From NCBI RefSeq assembly GCF_000730605.1, contig NZ_BBIS01000018.1:62001-126000 (forward strand): a DNA stretch of 64,000 bases. Direction: 5' to 3'. This DNA comes from Pseudomonas monteilii NBRC 103158 = DSM 14164 (GTDB lineage: Bacteria; Pseudomonadota; Gammaproteobacteria; Pseudomonadales; Pseudomonadaceae). Shown here in pieces: positions 10,801 to 20,273 of the stretch; the first letter of the stretch is position 1, and each line of letters starts with the position of its first letter. The translations under genes were made by a program, and so were the position numbers. Under the pieces are notes generated by a model. That model ran no database searches. It worked only from the letters and a program-made list of their open reading frames with translations, and was not told the DNA's origin.

Positions 10801-11125
10801 CGGTGATCACCCGCAGGCCGCGCTTGTGGGCCTCGGCGATGAAACGGCGGGCGTCTGCCAGGCTGCCGTAATCAGGGTGCACGGCCTTGTATTCGGCGAT
10901 GTCGTAGCCGTCATCGCGCCGTGGCGAGGGGTAGAACGGCAGCAGCCACAGGGTGTTGACGCCCAGCTCGGCGATGTAGTCGAGCTTGCTGATCAGGCCG
11001 GCGAAGTCGCCGATGCCGTCGTTGTTCGAATCGAAGAACGACTTGATGTGCAGCTGGTAGATGACGGCGTCCTTGTACCACAGCGGGTCGTCGATGAAGG
11101 CTGCCGGGCGGGAACGCTTGGCCAT
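7805..11125 (-). CDS. treS: Trehalose synthase TreS fused to a maltokinase-like domain
   Basis: A 1106-residue fusion. Residues 1 to about 550 are a GH13_16 trehalose synthase that interconverts trehalose and maltose: D212 ([11 protein letters not shown]), E254 ([11 protein letters not shown]) and D322 ([10 protein letters not shown]) are the predicted catalytic residues. The C-terminal half resembles maltokinase (Mak/Pep2), with [12 protein letters not shown] and [12 protein letters not shown] around residues 950-975 as the kinase catalytic and metal loops. The pair would turn trehalose into maltose and then maltose-1-phosphate, the GlgE donor. A strong AAAGGAG (11131-11138) precedes the ATG by about 5 bases. 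It lies 92 bases after glgE and overlaps glgB. The same fusion is known in other Pseudomonas. Confidence 0.95.
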   Translation of the reverse strand: MAKRSRPAAFIDDPLWYKDAVIYQLHIKSFFDSNNDGIGDFAGLISKLDYIAELGVNTLWLLPFYPSPRRDDGYDIAEYKAVHPDYGSLADARRFIAEAHKRGLRVITELVINHTSDQHPWFQRARHAKRGSKARDFYVWSDDDQKYDGTRIIFLDTEKSNWTWDPVAGQYFWHRFYSHQPDLNFDNPQVLKAVIGVMRFWLDLGVDGLRLDAIPYLIERDGTNNENLAETHDVLKAIRAEIDANYPDRMLLAEANQWPEDTRPYFGEGEGDECHMAFHFPLMPRMYMALAMEDRFPITDILRQTPEIPANCQWAIFLRNHDELTLEMVTDRERDYLWNYYAEDRRARINLGIRRRLAPLLQRDRRRIELLTSLLLSMPGTPTLYYGDELGMGDNIYLGDRDGVRTPMQWSPDRNGGFSRADPQRLVLPPIMDPLYGYQTVNVEAQSHDPHSLLNWTRRMLAVRKQQKAFGRGSLRTLTPSNRRILAYIREHTDADGNTEVILCVANVSRAAQAAELELSHYADKVPVEMLGGSAFPPIGQLPFLLTLPPYAFYWFLLASHDRMPSWHVQATEGLPELTTLVLRKRMEELLEAPSSDTLQNSILPQYLPKRRWFAGKEGPIDAVRLCYGVRFGTATTPVLLSEIEVLGDGTANRYQLPFGLLREEDINTALPQQLALSRVRRAHQVGLITDAFVLEPFIRAVLRACQEGMRLPCGNGEGELRFESTEPLAGLALNDESAVRYLSAEQSNSSVVIGDRVVLKLIRRVNPGIHPELEMSAYLTAAGFANISPLLAWVSRVDEQHAPHLLMIAQGYLNNQGDAWAWTQNTLERAIRDQMEPTANDAEPHTDALAELSGFAALLGQRLGEMHLLLAAPTDDEAFRPRPSDASDSQHWATQISAELTRALDLLAQHRDNLDSDSQALVDDLQQQRDGLAQHISQLAGQAQGGLLMRVHGDLHLGQVLVVQGDAYLIDFEGEPSRPLEARRAKHSPYKDVSGVLRSFDYAAAMILRSASAVDLSGPARQARQRVARQYLHQSRHAFVEAYGLATAAMPHAWQQAQGERAALELFCLEKAAYEITYEAENRPSWLAVPLHGLHGRFGTWGESE

Positions 11126-11217
11126 GGGTGACTCCTTTCTATCCTTTGTTGCTCTAGCCCTGATGCAAAAGCAACTGACTGGACACGATCCCTATGAGAG
11201 CGGGCGTGTGTACCTTG

Positions 11218-13236
11218 CTAGCGGGCGTTTTCGATACGCCAGATACCGAATGGCTGGTGCCAGGGCTCGATGCGCATGAACTGGGTCTTGCCATACCACG
11301 ACCAGCGGTGGCCGTTCATCAGGTCTTCGCCATGGGTTTCGGCGTTGTCGTCCAGGCCCAGCTCCCACAGCGGCAGCTCGAAATGCGCCTCCTGGGCGTT
11401 GTGCGGATCGAGGCTGATTGCCACCAGGATGTAGTTGTCGCGCTCGGGCGTGCGTTTGGCGAAGTACAGGATGTTGTCGTTCCAGCAGTTGAAGAACGCC
11501 ACGCCCAGGTGGGTCTGCAAGGCGCGGTTCTGGCGGCGGATGCGGTTGAGCTGGGCGATCTCGGCAATGATGTTGCCAGGCTGGGTGAAATCCCGTGGGC
11601 GGATTTCGTATTTCTCCGAATCCAGGTACTCCTCCTTGCCCGGCAGCGGCGTGCCTTCGCACAGTTCGAAGCCCGAATACATGCCCCACAGCCCCGAGCC
11701 CATGGTGGCCAGTGCGGCGCGGATGAGGAAGCCGGCGCGGCCGGAGGTGTGCAGGAAGTACGGGTTGATATCCGGCGTGTTGACGAAAAAGTTGGGCCGG
11801 TAGCACTGGCTCCACGGCGGCTGGTTGAGCTGCTCGTAGAATTCGCGCAGCTCCTGTTTGGTGTTACGCCAAGTGAAGTAGGTATAGCTTTGCGCATAGC
11901 CGACCTTGCCCAGCCGCGCCATCATGGCAGGCCGGGTGAAGGCCTCGGCAAGGAAGATCACGTCCGGGTGCCGGGCGCGCACGTCGGCAATCAGCCATTG
12001 CCAGAACGGCAGCGGTTTGGTGTGCGGGTTGTCGACGCGGAAGGTTTTTACGCCCTCCTCTACCCAGCCGATGATCACATCGCGCAGGGCCAGCCACAGG
12101 CTCGGCACTGCGTCGGGGGCGTAGAAGTCGACGTTGACGATGTCCTGGTATTTTTTTGGCGGGTTCTCGGCATAGCGGATGGTGCCGTCCGGACGCCAGC
12201 TGAACCAGCCTGGGTGCTCCTTGAGCCAGGGGTGGTCCTGAGAGCACTGGATGGCGAAGTCGAGGGCGATTTCCAGGCCATGCTCGGCAGCCGCAGCCAC
12301 CAAGCGGCGGAAGTCGTCGCGGCTGCCCAGCTGCGGGTGGATCGCATCGTGGCCACCTTCGGCGCTGCCGATGGCGTAAGGGCTGCCCGGGTCGCCCGGC
12401 TGGGCCGTGAGTGCGTTGTTGCGGCCTTTGCGATGTTGCATGCCAATGGGGTGGATGGGCGGGAAGTACAGCACGTCGAAGCCCATGTCGCGGATCATCG
12501 GCAGGCGTTCGTGCACATCGTTGAACGTGCCGTGGCGCTTGGGGTCGTCAGTGATCGAGCGTGGGAACAACTCGTACCAGCTGGCAAACTGGGCTGCCGG
12601 GCGGTCAACATCAACGGGGAATTCACGGCTGCGAGCCAAGTAGCTGCGGTGTTCGGCCTCACTCATCAGGCGTGCGGTGGTCGGGTCGAGAAACAGCGCT
12701 ACCTGGTCGTCGGTACCGAGTGTGGCCAGGCGCTGCTGCGTGTCCTGTAGCGCTTCACGCAGGGCGCCTTTGCACAGATCGATGCCTTTGCCCAGCATCA
12801 ACCGGCCCTCTTCCAGCTCCAGCGTTACCTCGACACCGGCGTGGTACTTTTTCTCCAGGTCGTAGCAATAGGTGGCGAACGGGTCGACCCAGGCTTCGAT
12901 GCTGAACAGGTGTGGGCCCAGCTCGGTGGGGGTGAACTCGGCCAGCCAAAGGTCGTTGCCCGGTGAGTGCATGGGCACGCAATGCCAGCGGCGGCTATTG
13001 GCCTTGCGCCAGCTGAGCATCACCGCCAGGCGGTCGTGGCCATCGCAATAGACGTTGCTGCTGACCGCCACCGGCTGGCCGCTGATGGCCTTGGCGGCGA
13101 AGGTGCCTGCTTCGAGAACGGGTTGGGTGTCTTCGATCACGATACGCGGCGCCAGCAGCGCCTGGGACAAGCTGATGGCCTGATCCGCGTGATCATTCGC
13201 CGTGGGCACGCTTTCAAAGGGCTCGTTACGTGACAT
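11218..13236 (-). CDS. glgE: Alpha-1,4-glucan:maltose-1-phosphate maltosyltransferase GlgE
   Basis: A 672-residue GH13_3 enzyme that transfers maltose from maltose-1-phosphate to the end of a growing alpha-1,4-glucan. The N-terminal about 200 residues form the family's beta-rich domain (DUF3416-like), followed by the barrel. Predicted nucleophile D402 lies in FRVDNPHTKP and acid/base E431 in FLAEAFTRP; the donor-side motif LDFAIQCSQDHPWL is intact. It is the first gene of the minus-strand operon glgE-treS-glgB, which contains every step from trehalose to branched glucan. GGGAG at about 13246-13250 precedes the ATG. Confidence 0.96.
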   Translation of the reverse strand: MSRNEPFESVPTANDHADQAISLSQALLAPRIVIEDTQPVLEAGTFAAKAISGQPVAVSSNVYCDGHDRLAVMLSWRKANSRRWHCVPMHSPGNDLWLAEFTPTELGPHLFSIEAWVDPFATYCYDLEKKYHAGVEVTLELEEGRLMLGKGIDLCKGALREALQDTQQRLATLGTDDQVALFLDPTTARLMSEAEHRSYLARSREFPVDVDRPAAQFASWYELFPRSITDDPKRHGTFNDVHERLPMIRDMGFDVLYFPPIHPIGMQHRKGRNNALTAQPGDPGSPYAIGSAEGGHDAIHPQLGSRDDFRRLVAAAAEHGLEIALDFAIQCSQDHPWLKEHPGWFSWRPDGTIRYAENPPKKYQDIVNVDFYAPDAVPSLWLALRDVIIGWVEEGVKTFRVDNPHTKPLPFWQWLIADVRARHPDVIFLAEAFTRPAMMARLGKVGYAQSYTYFTWRNTKQELREFYEQLNQPPWSQCYRPNFFVNTPDINPYFLHTSGRAGFLIRAALATMGSGLWGMYSGFELCEGTPLPGKEEYLDSEKYEIRPRDFTQPGNIIAEIAQLNRIRRQNRALQTHLGVAFFNCWNDNILYFAKRTPERDNYILVAISLDPHNAQEAHFELPLWELGLDDNAETHGEDLMNGHRWSWYGKTQFMRIEPWHQPFGIWRIENAR

Positions 13237-13375
13237 CGACCTTGCTCCCTCAGGCTGGTGGCGGTAAGGGTTCAGAGCCGGGCACAGGCGTGGGGTTCAA
13301 AAAAATTGAGCGAACGGCAGCTGCGCGAAGTCGAAGCCTGCAGCACCTCTTCATTCACCCACGCGAGGTCAGGCC

Positions 13376-13537
13376 ATGAACATTCCCATTCCACCGGAAA
13401 CCCCCGATCCCAACATCGACGACCCCAGCTTGCCGCCGCCCGTGCCGGAAGAAGAACCGGACGAACTGCCGATCAAGCCGACGGTGCCACCGACGGTGGG
13501 CGATCCGCCGAATCAGGAGCCACCGGTGAAAGCCTAA
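13376..13537 (+). CDS. 53-residue Pro/Glu-rich acidic microprotein
   Basis: An open frame of 53 residues starting MNIPIPPETPDPNIDDPSL and ending EPPVKA. About a third of the residues are proline and most charged residues are Asp or Glu, so it is probably disordered. A GAGG-like site lies about 8-10 bases before the ATG. Every codon is used in a Pseudomonas-like way and the composition bias is too regular to be accidental. It is divergent from glgE. I do not recognise its function; similar tiny Pro-rich proteins occur in Pseudomonas genomes, which supports it being a real gene. Confidence 0.6.
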   Translation: MNIPIPPETPDPNIDDPSLPPPVPEEEPDELPIKPTVPPTVGDPPNQEPPVKA

Positions 13538-13703
13538 GGGTAGACCACTGCACCTGATATTTTTGCCAGTAGCGGTGCCGACGGGTTGTGCTGAAGATTG
13601 AGGCATTCGATTGCACAACTCGAGCCGCCTTTATCGTGGCCCCCGCAACCCGTCGGAAACGATCTTACATTCAGAGAAGCAATTCTATCAGAGGCGCTTA
13701 CCA

Positions 13704-14678
13704 ATGACTGAACACTACTTCTATCGTGGGACTAACCTTGTCACAACACTGCAGCCTTTTAATAATACTACTGTATTTTCCCATGACCGTAAGACCATGG
13801 CCTTTCTGAAGGCTTCTCCCGTCCAACCGTCCATTGCCTTAGTCGCAGTAGATAGCCAGAGGTCGCCAGCTCAATGCAATTCCATGGCGGCAAATCAACA
13901 AATCATATTCAGCGTGTACGGGCATGCACCGGGGAACAATTTAATGCCGGTCGCATTCAAGGGGGAGCGGCTTGATCCTTTAAGTTGCAGCTATTTACTC
14001 GGGATGGGATATCGTAGTTACAGCCCGGTTTTGATGAGATTCGCCAGCCCCGATGTTGACAGTCCGTTCGACCGCGGAGGTCTTAACCCCTATGCTTTTG
14101 TATTGGGCGACCCAGTAAATTACAGCGACCCTGATGGGCACGGAATCGGTGTATTTATCCAGCCACAATTGAAAATTGTCCGCCCCTACACTACATTCGG
14201 AAAGCCTAGACGAGACAACAAACATCTCAAGGACATTGTCGTGACCAGCGGCAGAGAATTTGGCCAAAGTGAGTATACGATGGACGTCATTTTTGGCCAC
14301 GGCGACGGAACAAAAGTGGGAGGCTTGACACCCACCGCTTTAAAAGAGCAACTAAAAGCAAATAATGCCCCGCTTTCTAAAGGCCCGATTCATCTTATCG
14401 CCTGTATGGCAGGCGCAACGGCGGCGACACATGGCGACGGTTTTCCAAAGGTCGCATACGGCCAACAGTTTGCCAACATTATGAAAAGGCCGGTAACCAC
14501 ATATACCGAACCTGTAATTTTTGACTTAGGTCTTAATCCCTCACTCACAATGATTGACTTGGAGCTTCAGGAGTCAAGCTATCTGTTTTCAAACCCGGTT
14601 ACTTTCTACCCCGACAAGCGAGGCAAGGAATCTGGTAGCGGACTGCTACGAAGGCTCGTATCGAACCTTCGCGCCTAG
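13704..14678 (+). CDS. Orphan RHS C-terminus with a putative caspase-like (clan CD-type) toxin domain
   Basis: A 324-residue protein. The start at 13704 is chosen for AGAGG at 13690-13694; an upstream in-frame extension is not needed. Residues about 100-145 carry the RHS-associated core signature (GYRSYSPVLMRFASPDVDSP, then NPYAFVLGDPVNYSDPDGHG). The variable region after it has a FGHGDGTKVGG block with H199 and a HLIACMAG block with C234, the spacing and context of caspase/gingipain-fold peptidases. The coding sequence is visibly AT-richer than its neighbours, indicating recent acquisition. There are no RHS repeats, no secretion partner and no evident immunity gene; 14679-14772 is empty. RHS family is confident; peptidase activity is inference. 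Confidence 0.8.
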   Translation: MTEHYFYRGTNLVTTLQPFNNTTVFSHDRKTMAFLKASPVQPSIALVAVDSQRSPAQCNSMAANQQIIFSVYGHAPGNNLMPVAFKGERLDPLSCSYLLGMGYRSYSPVLMRFASPDVDSPFDRGGLNPYAFVLGDPVNYSDPDGHGIGVFIQPQLKIVRPYTTFGKPRRDNKHLKDIVVTSGREFGQSEYTMDVIFGHGDGTKVGGLTPTALKEQLKANNAPLSKGPIHLIACMAGATAATHGDGFPKVAYGQQFANIMKRPVTTYTEPVIFDLGLNPSLTMIDLELQESSYLFSNPVTFYPDKRGKESGSGLLRRLVSNLRA

Positions 14679-14772
14679 TCGCGAGTAAGCGCACGCTTAC
14701 ACGTATTCACAGTCATCTGGCCAAGTGAGCCCTGCATGGACTTACCCGCGCCGGTACCCTTTATGCCGAATT

Positions 14773-16455
14773 TCAGCCCGATGGCACAGCCGAAATCTCC
14801 GCCACACTGATCTCCCGCATGCGGAACTTCTGCACCTTGCCCGTCACCGTCATCGGGTATTCGTCAACGAAACGGATATGCCGTGGCACCTTGAAGTGTG
14901 CGATGCGTGCCTTGCACCAGCCCTGCAGCTCTTCCACGGTGGCGCTGTGCCCGGGGTGCAGCTTGATCCAGGCCACAATCTCTTCGCCGTATCGGCTGCA
15001 CGGAATGCCGATCACCTGCGCATCGGCCACCGCCGGGTGGGTGTAGAAGAACTCTTCCAGTTCACGCGGGTAAATGTTCTCACCGCCGCGAATGATCATG
15101 TCCTTGTTGCGCCCGACGATGCGCACGTAACCGTGCGCGTCCATCACCGCCAGGTCGCCCGAGTGCATCCACCCCGCCGGGTCGATGGCGCCCGCCGTGG
15201 CTTGGGGGTTGTTCCAGTAACCCAGCATCACGCTGTAACCACGGGTGCACAGCTCGCCGATCTCACCGCGCGGGACGATGCAGCCGTCGGCGTCCACCAG
15301 TTTGTTCTCCAGCTGCGGCTGGGTGCGGCCGACGGTGGTCACGCGTAGCTCCAACTCATCGTCGGGGCCGGTTTGCAGCGATACCGGGCTGGTTTCGGTC
15401 ATGCCATAGGCAATTTGCACTTCGGCCATGTGCATCTGGTCGATGACCCGGCGCATGACTTCGATCGGGCAAGTGGCACCGGCCATGATGCCGCTGCGCA
15501 GGGTCGACAGGTCCATGCCTTGGCGAGCCGGGTGGTCGAGCATGGCGATGAACATGGTCGGCACGCCGTACAGGATGCTGGCACGCTCCTCGGCCACAGC
15601 GCGCAGGGTGAGTTCGGCGTCGAAGGCATCGTTGGGGTAGATCATGGTGCTGCCGTGGGTGATGCAACCGAGGTTGGCCATGACCATGCCGAAGCAGTGA
15701 TACAGCGGCACCGGGATCACCATGCGGTCGCGCTCGGTCAGGCCCAGGCTTTCGCCGACCATGAAGCCGTTGTTGAGGATGTTGTAGTGGCTGAGCGTGG
15801 CGCCCTTGGGCGCGCCGGTGGTGCCGGAGGTGTACTGGATGTTCACCGGCTGGTCGAACTGCAGGCTTTGCTGACGAGCGGTGTAGGCCTCTGTCGAGGT
15901 CTGCCCTGCCCTCTCAGCCAGCGCCTGCCAGGGCAGGAAGCCGGCAGGCGGGTTGGCCGCCAGGCTGATGACCCCGCGCAACTCGGGCAGGCGTTCGCAC
16001 GCCAGTTCGCCTGGCGTGGCACTGGCCAGCTCCGGCGCCAGTTCCTGGACCATGGCGTGATAATCGGAGGTCTTGAAGGCATCGGCGCACACCAGCCAGC
16101 AGCAGCCGGACTGGCGCAACACGTATTCCAGTTCGCCCACGCGGTAGGCGGGGTTGATGTTGACGAGAATGGCGCCGACCTTGGCGCTGGCCAGTTGCAG
16201 GATGCACCACTGCGCGCAGTTGGGTGACCAGATGCCGACCCGGTCCCCGGTGTTGACGCCCAGGGCCATCAGGGCGCGGGCATGGGTATCGACCTGCTCG
16301 GCCAGCTGTCGCCAGCTGTAGCGAAAGCCCTGATGACGCGACACCAGTGCCTCGCCGTCAGTACAACGGGCCACCGTGGCATCGAAGGCCTGGCCGATGG
16401 TCTGGGTCAGCAAGGCTTGGTCCTGGCGACCGCGGGTATAGCTCGGTTGACTCAT
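14773..16455 (-). CDS. AMP-binding acyl-CoA synthetase of the liu locus
   Basis: A 560-residue ANL-superfamily ligase that activates a carboxylic acid via an acyl-adenylate to its CoA thioester. Key motifs: P-loop YTSGTTGAPKG at residues 208-218, YGMTETSPVS, the hinge GWMHSGDL...VGRNKDMIIRGGENIYP, and the C-terminal lysine motif PMTVTGKVQK. AAGGGA lies 6 bases before the ATG. It is divergent from liuABCD and shares with it an intergenic region that has two palindromic operators, so it probably activates a short or branched-chain acid such as isovalerate. Substrate is inferred from context only. Confidence 0.9.
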   Translation of the reverse strand: MSQPSYTRGRQDQALLTQTIGQAFDATVARCTDGEALVSRHQGFRYSWRQLAEQVDTHARALMALGVNTGDRVGIWSPNCAQWCILQLASAKVGAILVNINPAYRVGELEYVLRQSGCCWLVCADAFKTSDYHAMVQELAPELASATPGELACERLPELRGVISLAANPPAGFLPWQALAERAGQTSTEAYTARQQSLQFDQPVNIQYTSGTTGAPKGATLSHYNILNNGFMVGESLGLTERDRMVIPVPLYHCFGMVMANLGCITHGSTMIYPNDAFDAELTLRAVAEERASILYGVPTMFIAMLDHPARQGMDLSTLRSGIMAGATCPIEVMRRVIDQMHMAEVQIAYGMTETSPVSLQTGPDDELELRVTTVGRTQPQLENKLVDADGCIVPRGEIGELCTRGYSVMLGYWNNPQATAGAIDPAGWMHSGDLAVMDAHGYVRIVGRNKDMIIRGGENIYPRELEEFFYTHPAVADAQVIGIPCSRYGEEIVAWIKLHPGHSATVEELQGWCKARIAHFKVPRHIRFVDEYPMTVTGKVQKFRMREISVAEISAVPSG

Positions 16456-16517
16456 GGGTGTCCCTTCTTGTGGTTGTTCTGGGCACGGCTGAAGCAGCGG
16501 GAATACTCTGGCGCAGA

Positions 16518-16583
16518 TTTACGTTTACGTAAAGGTGACGAGCAGATTGACAGTCATCGCACACAGGTTTACGTTAACGTAAA
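16518..16583. promoter_or_regulatory. Two tandem palindromic operators in the divergent liu promoter region
   Basis: Site 1 (16518-16533) reads TTTACGTTTACGTAAA and site 2 (16568-16583) TTTACGTTAACGTAAA, a perfect 16-bp palindrome. Both are followed by GGTGA, so each is part of a 21-base direct repeat with one mismatch, start to start exactly 50 bp. A TTGACA box (16547-16552) lies between them with a TACGTT candidate -10 at 16570-16575 inside site 2. This fits binding of two dimers of a dedicated regulator. In other proteobacteria the MerR-type LiuR controls liu genes, and it is the likely candidate, but no liuR is in the window. Confidence 0.8.
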
Positions 16584-16663
16584 GGTGATCAACAGCACAG
16601 GGCCGGTGTAAAGGCCTTGAGCTACGGTGTAACCCAATTTCAAGAACAAGAAGGTGCCCCAGC

Positions 16664-17827
16664 ATGCATTACCCCTCCCTGAACTTCGCCCTGGGCGAAA
16701 CCATCGACATGCTCCGCGACCAGGTCCGCGCCTTCGTCGCGACCGAACTGGCCCCGCGCGCCGCACAAATCGACCACGACAACCTGTTCCCTGCCGACAT
16801 GTGGCGCAAGTTCGGCGACATGGGCCTGCTGGGCATCACCGTGTCGGAAGAGTACGGCGGCGCAGGCCTGGGCTACCTGGCCCACGTGGTGTCGATGGAA
16901 GAAATCAGCCGTGGCTCAGCCTCGGTGGCACTGTCCTACGGGGCCCATTCCAACCTGTGCGTCAACCAGATCAACCGCAACGGCACCCATGAGCAGAAGC
17001 TCAAGTACCTGCCCAAGCTGATCAGCGGCGAGCACATCGGCGCACTGGCCATGAGCGAGCCCAACGCCGGCTCCGACGTCGTGTCGATGAAGCTGCGTGC
17101 CGAGAAGCGCGGCGACCACTATGTGCTCAACGGCAGCAAGACCTGGATCACCAACGGCCCCGACGCCAACACCTACGTGATCTATGCCAAGACCGACCTG
17201 GACAAAGGCCCGCACGGCATCACCGCCTTCATCGTCGAACGTGACTGGAAAGGTTTCAGCCGCAGCAACAAGTTCGACAAACTGGGCATGCGCGGTTCCA
17301 ACACCTGCGAGCTGTTCTTCGACGGTGTGGAAGTGCCGCAAGAGAACATTCTCGGCCAGCTCAACGGTGGCGTGCGCGTGCTGATGAGCGGCCTGGACTA
17401 CGAGCGCGTGGTGCTGTCCGGCGGCCCGACCGGCATCATGCAAAGCTGCATGGACCTGGTGGTCCCCTACATTCATGACCGCAAGCAGTTCGGCCAGAGC
17501 ATCGGCGAGTTCCAGCTGATCCAGGGCAAGATCGCCGACATGTACACCCAGCTCAACGCCAGCCGTGCCTACCTGTACGCCGTGGCCCAGGCTTGCGACC
17601 GTGGCGAGACCACCCGCAAGGACGCCGCCGGGGTCATCCTGTACACCGCCGAACGCGCCACGCAAATGGCCCTGGAGGCGATCCAGATTCTCGGTGGCAA
17701 CGGCTACATCAACGAATTCCCGGCCGGCCGCCTGCTGCGCGACGCCAAGCTGTACGAAATCGGTGCCGGCACCAGCGAAATCCGCCGGATGCTGATCGGC
17801 CGCGAACTGTTCAACGAAACCCGCTGA
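16664..17827 (+). CDS. liuA: Isovaleryl-CoA dehydrogenase LiuA
   Basis: A 387-residue FAD acyl-CoA dehydrogenase that converts isovaleryl-CoA to 3-methylcrotonyl-CoA and passes electrons to ETF. The family signatures are present: [26 protein letters not shown], and the C-terminal [19 protein letters not shown]. The predicted catalytic base E247 sits in [13 protein letters not shown], the isovaleryl-CoA dehydrogenase position rather than that of medium-chain enzymes. GAAGGTG precedes the ATG. It is the first gene of liuABCD, with liuB 19 bases downstream. Confidence 0.97.
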   Translation: MHYPSLNFALGETIDMLRDQVRAFVATELAPRAAQIDHDNLFPADMWRKFGDMGLLGITVSEEYGGAGLGYLAHVVSMEEISRGSASVALSYGAHSNLCVNQINRNGTHEQKLKYLPKLISGEHIGALAMSEPNAGSDVVSMKLRAEKRGDHYVLNGSKTWITNGPDANTYVIYAKTDLDKGPHGITAFIVERDWKGFSRSNKFDKLGMRGSNTCELFFDGVEVPQENILGQLNGGVRVLMSGLDYERVVLSGGPTGIMQSCMDLVVPYIHDRKQFGQSIGEFQLIQGKIADMYTQLNASRAYLYAVAQACDRGETTRKDAAGVILYTAERATQMALEAIQILGGNGYINEFPAGRLLRDAKLYEIGAGTSEIRRMLIGRELFNETR

Positions 17828-17846
17828 ACATAAAGGACGGGCGCAC

Positions 17847-19454
<1,608 letters not shown>

Positions 19455-19457
19455 CCC

Positions 19458-20273
19458 ATGAGCGATTTCAGCACCCTCGAAGTGATCCGCGACCCACGCG
19501 GTTTCGCCACCCTGTGGCTGAGCCGCGAGGACAAGAACAACGCCTTCAATGCGCAGATGATCCGCGAGCTGATCGTGGCCATCGACCAGTTGGCCGAAGA
19601 CGCCAGCCTGCGTTTCGTGCTGCTGCGCGGCCGTGGCCGGCACTTCAGCGCCGGCGCCGACCTGGCCTGGATGCAGCAATCGGCGCAGCTGGATTTCAAC
19701 ACCAACCTGGATGATGCCCACGAACTGGGCGAACTGATGTACGCACTGCACCGCCTCAAGGCCCCTACCCTGGCCGTGGTGCAAGGTGCAGCCTTTGGCG
19801 GCGCGCTGGGCCTGATCAGTTGCTGCGACATGGCCATTGGCGCCGAAGACGCCCAGCTGTGCCTGTCGGAAGTACGTATCGGCCTGGCCCCGGCGGTCAT
19901 CAGCCCGTTCGTGGTCAAAGCGATGGGGGAACGCGCCACACGCCGCTATGCCCTCACTGCCGAGCGTTTCAGTGGCGTGCGGGCCCGCGAGCTGGGCTTG
20001 TTGGCGGAGGTGTATCCGGCCAGCGAACTGGACGCTCAGATCGAGTCCTGGGTAACCAACCTGCTGCAGAACAGCCCGCAGGCGTTGCGCGCCACCAAGG
20101 ACCTGCTGCGCGAAGTGGACGACGGCGAACTCAGCCCGGCCCTGCGTCGCTACTGCGAGAACACCATCGCCCGTATCCGCGTCAGCGCCGAAGGCCAGGA
20201 AGGCCTGCGCGCCTTCCTGGAAAAACGCCGCCCCGCCTGGCAAACCGATGACAAGAAGGAGCCGCGCCCATGA
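19458..20273 (+). CDS. liuC: Methylglutaconyl-CoA hydratase LiuC
   Basis: A 271-residue crotonase-family enzyme predicted to hydrate 3-methylglutaconyl-CoA to HMG-CoA. Both oxyanion-hole segments are present: HFSAGADLAWM and VQGAAFGGALGLISCCDMAIG, followed by LSEVRIGLAPAVISPFV in the catalytic region. It begins 3 bases after liuB and overlaps liuD by the 4-base ATGA, so translation of the three genes is coupled. Specific assignment among crotonases rests on operon position. Confidence 0.95.
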   Translation: MSDFSTLEVIRDPRGFATLWLSREDKNNAFNAQMIRELIVAIDQLAEDASLRFVLLRGRGRHFSAGADLAWMQQSAQLDFNTNLDDAHELGELMYALHRLKAPTLAVVQGAAFGGALGLISCCDMAIGAEDAQLCLSEVRIGLAPAVISPFVVKAMGERATRRYALTAERFSGVRARELGLLAEVYPASELDAQIESWVTNLLQNSPQALRATKDLLREVDDGELSPALRRYCENTIARIRVSAEGQEGLRAFLEKRRPAWQTDDKKEPRP

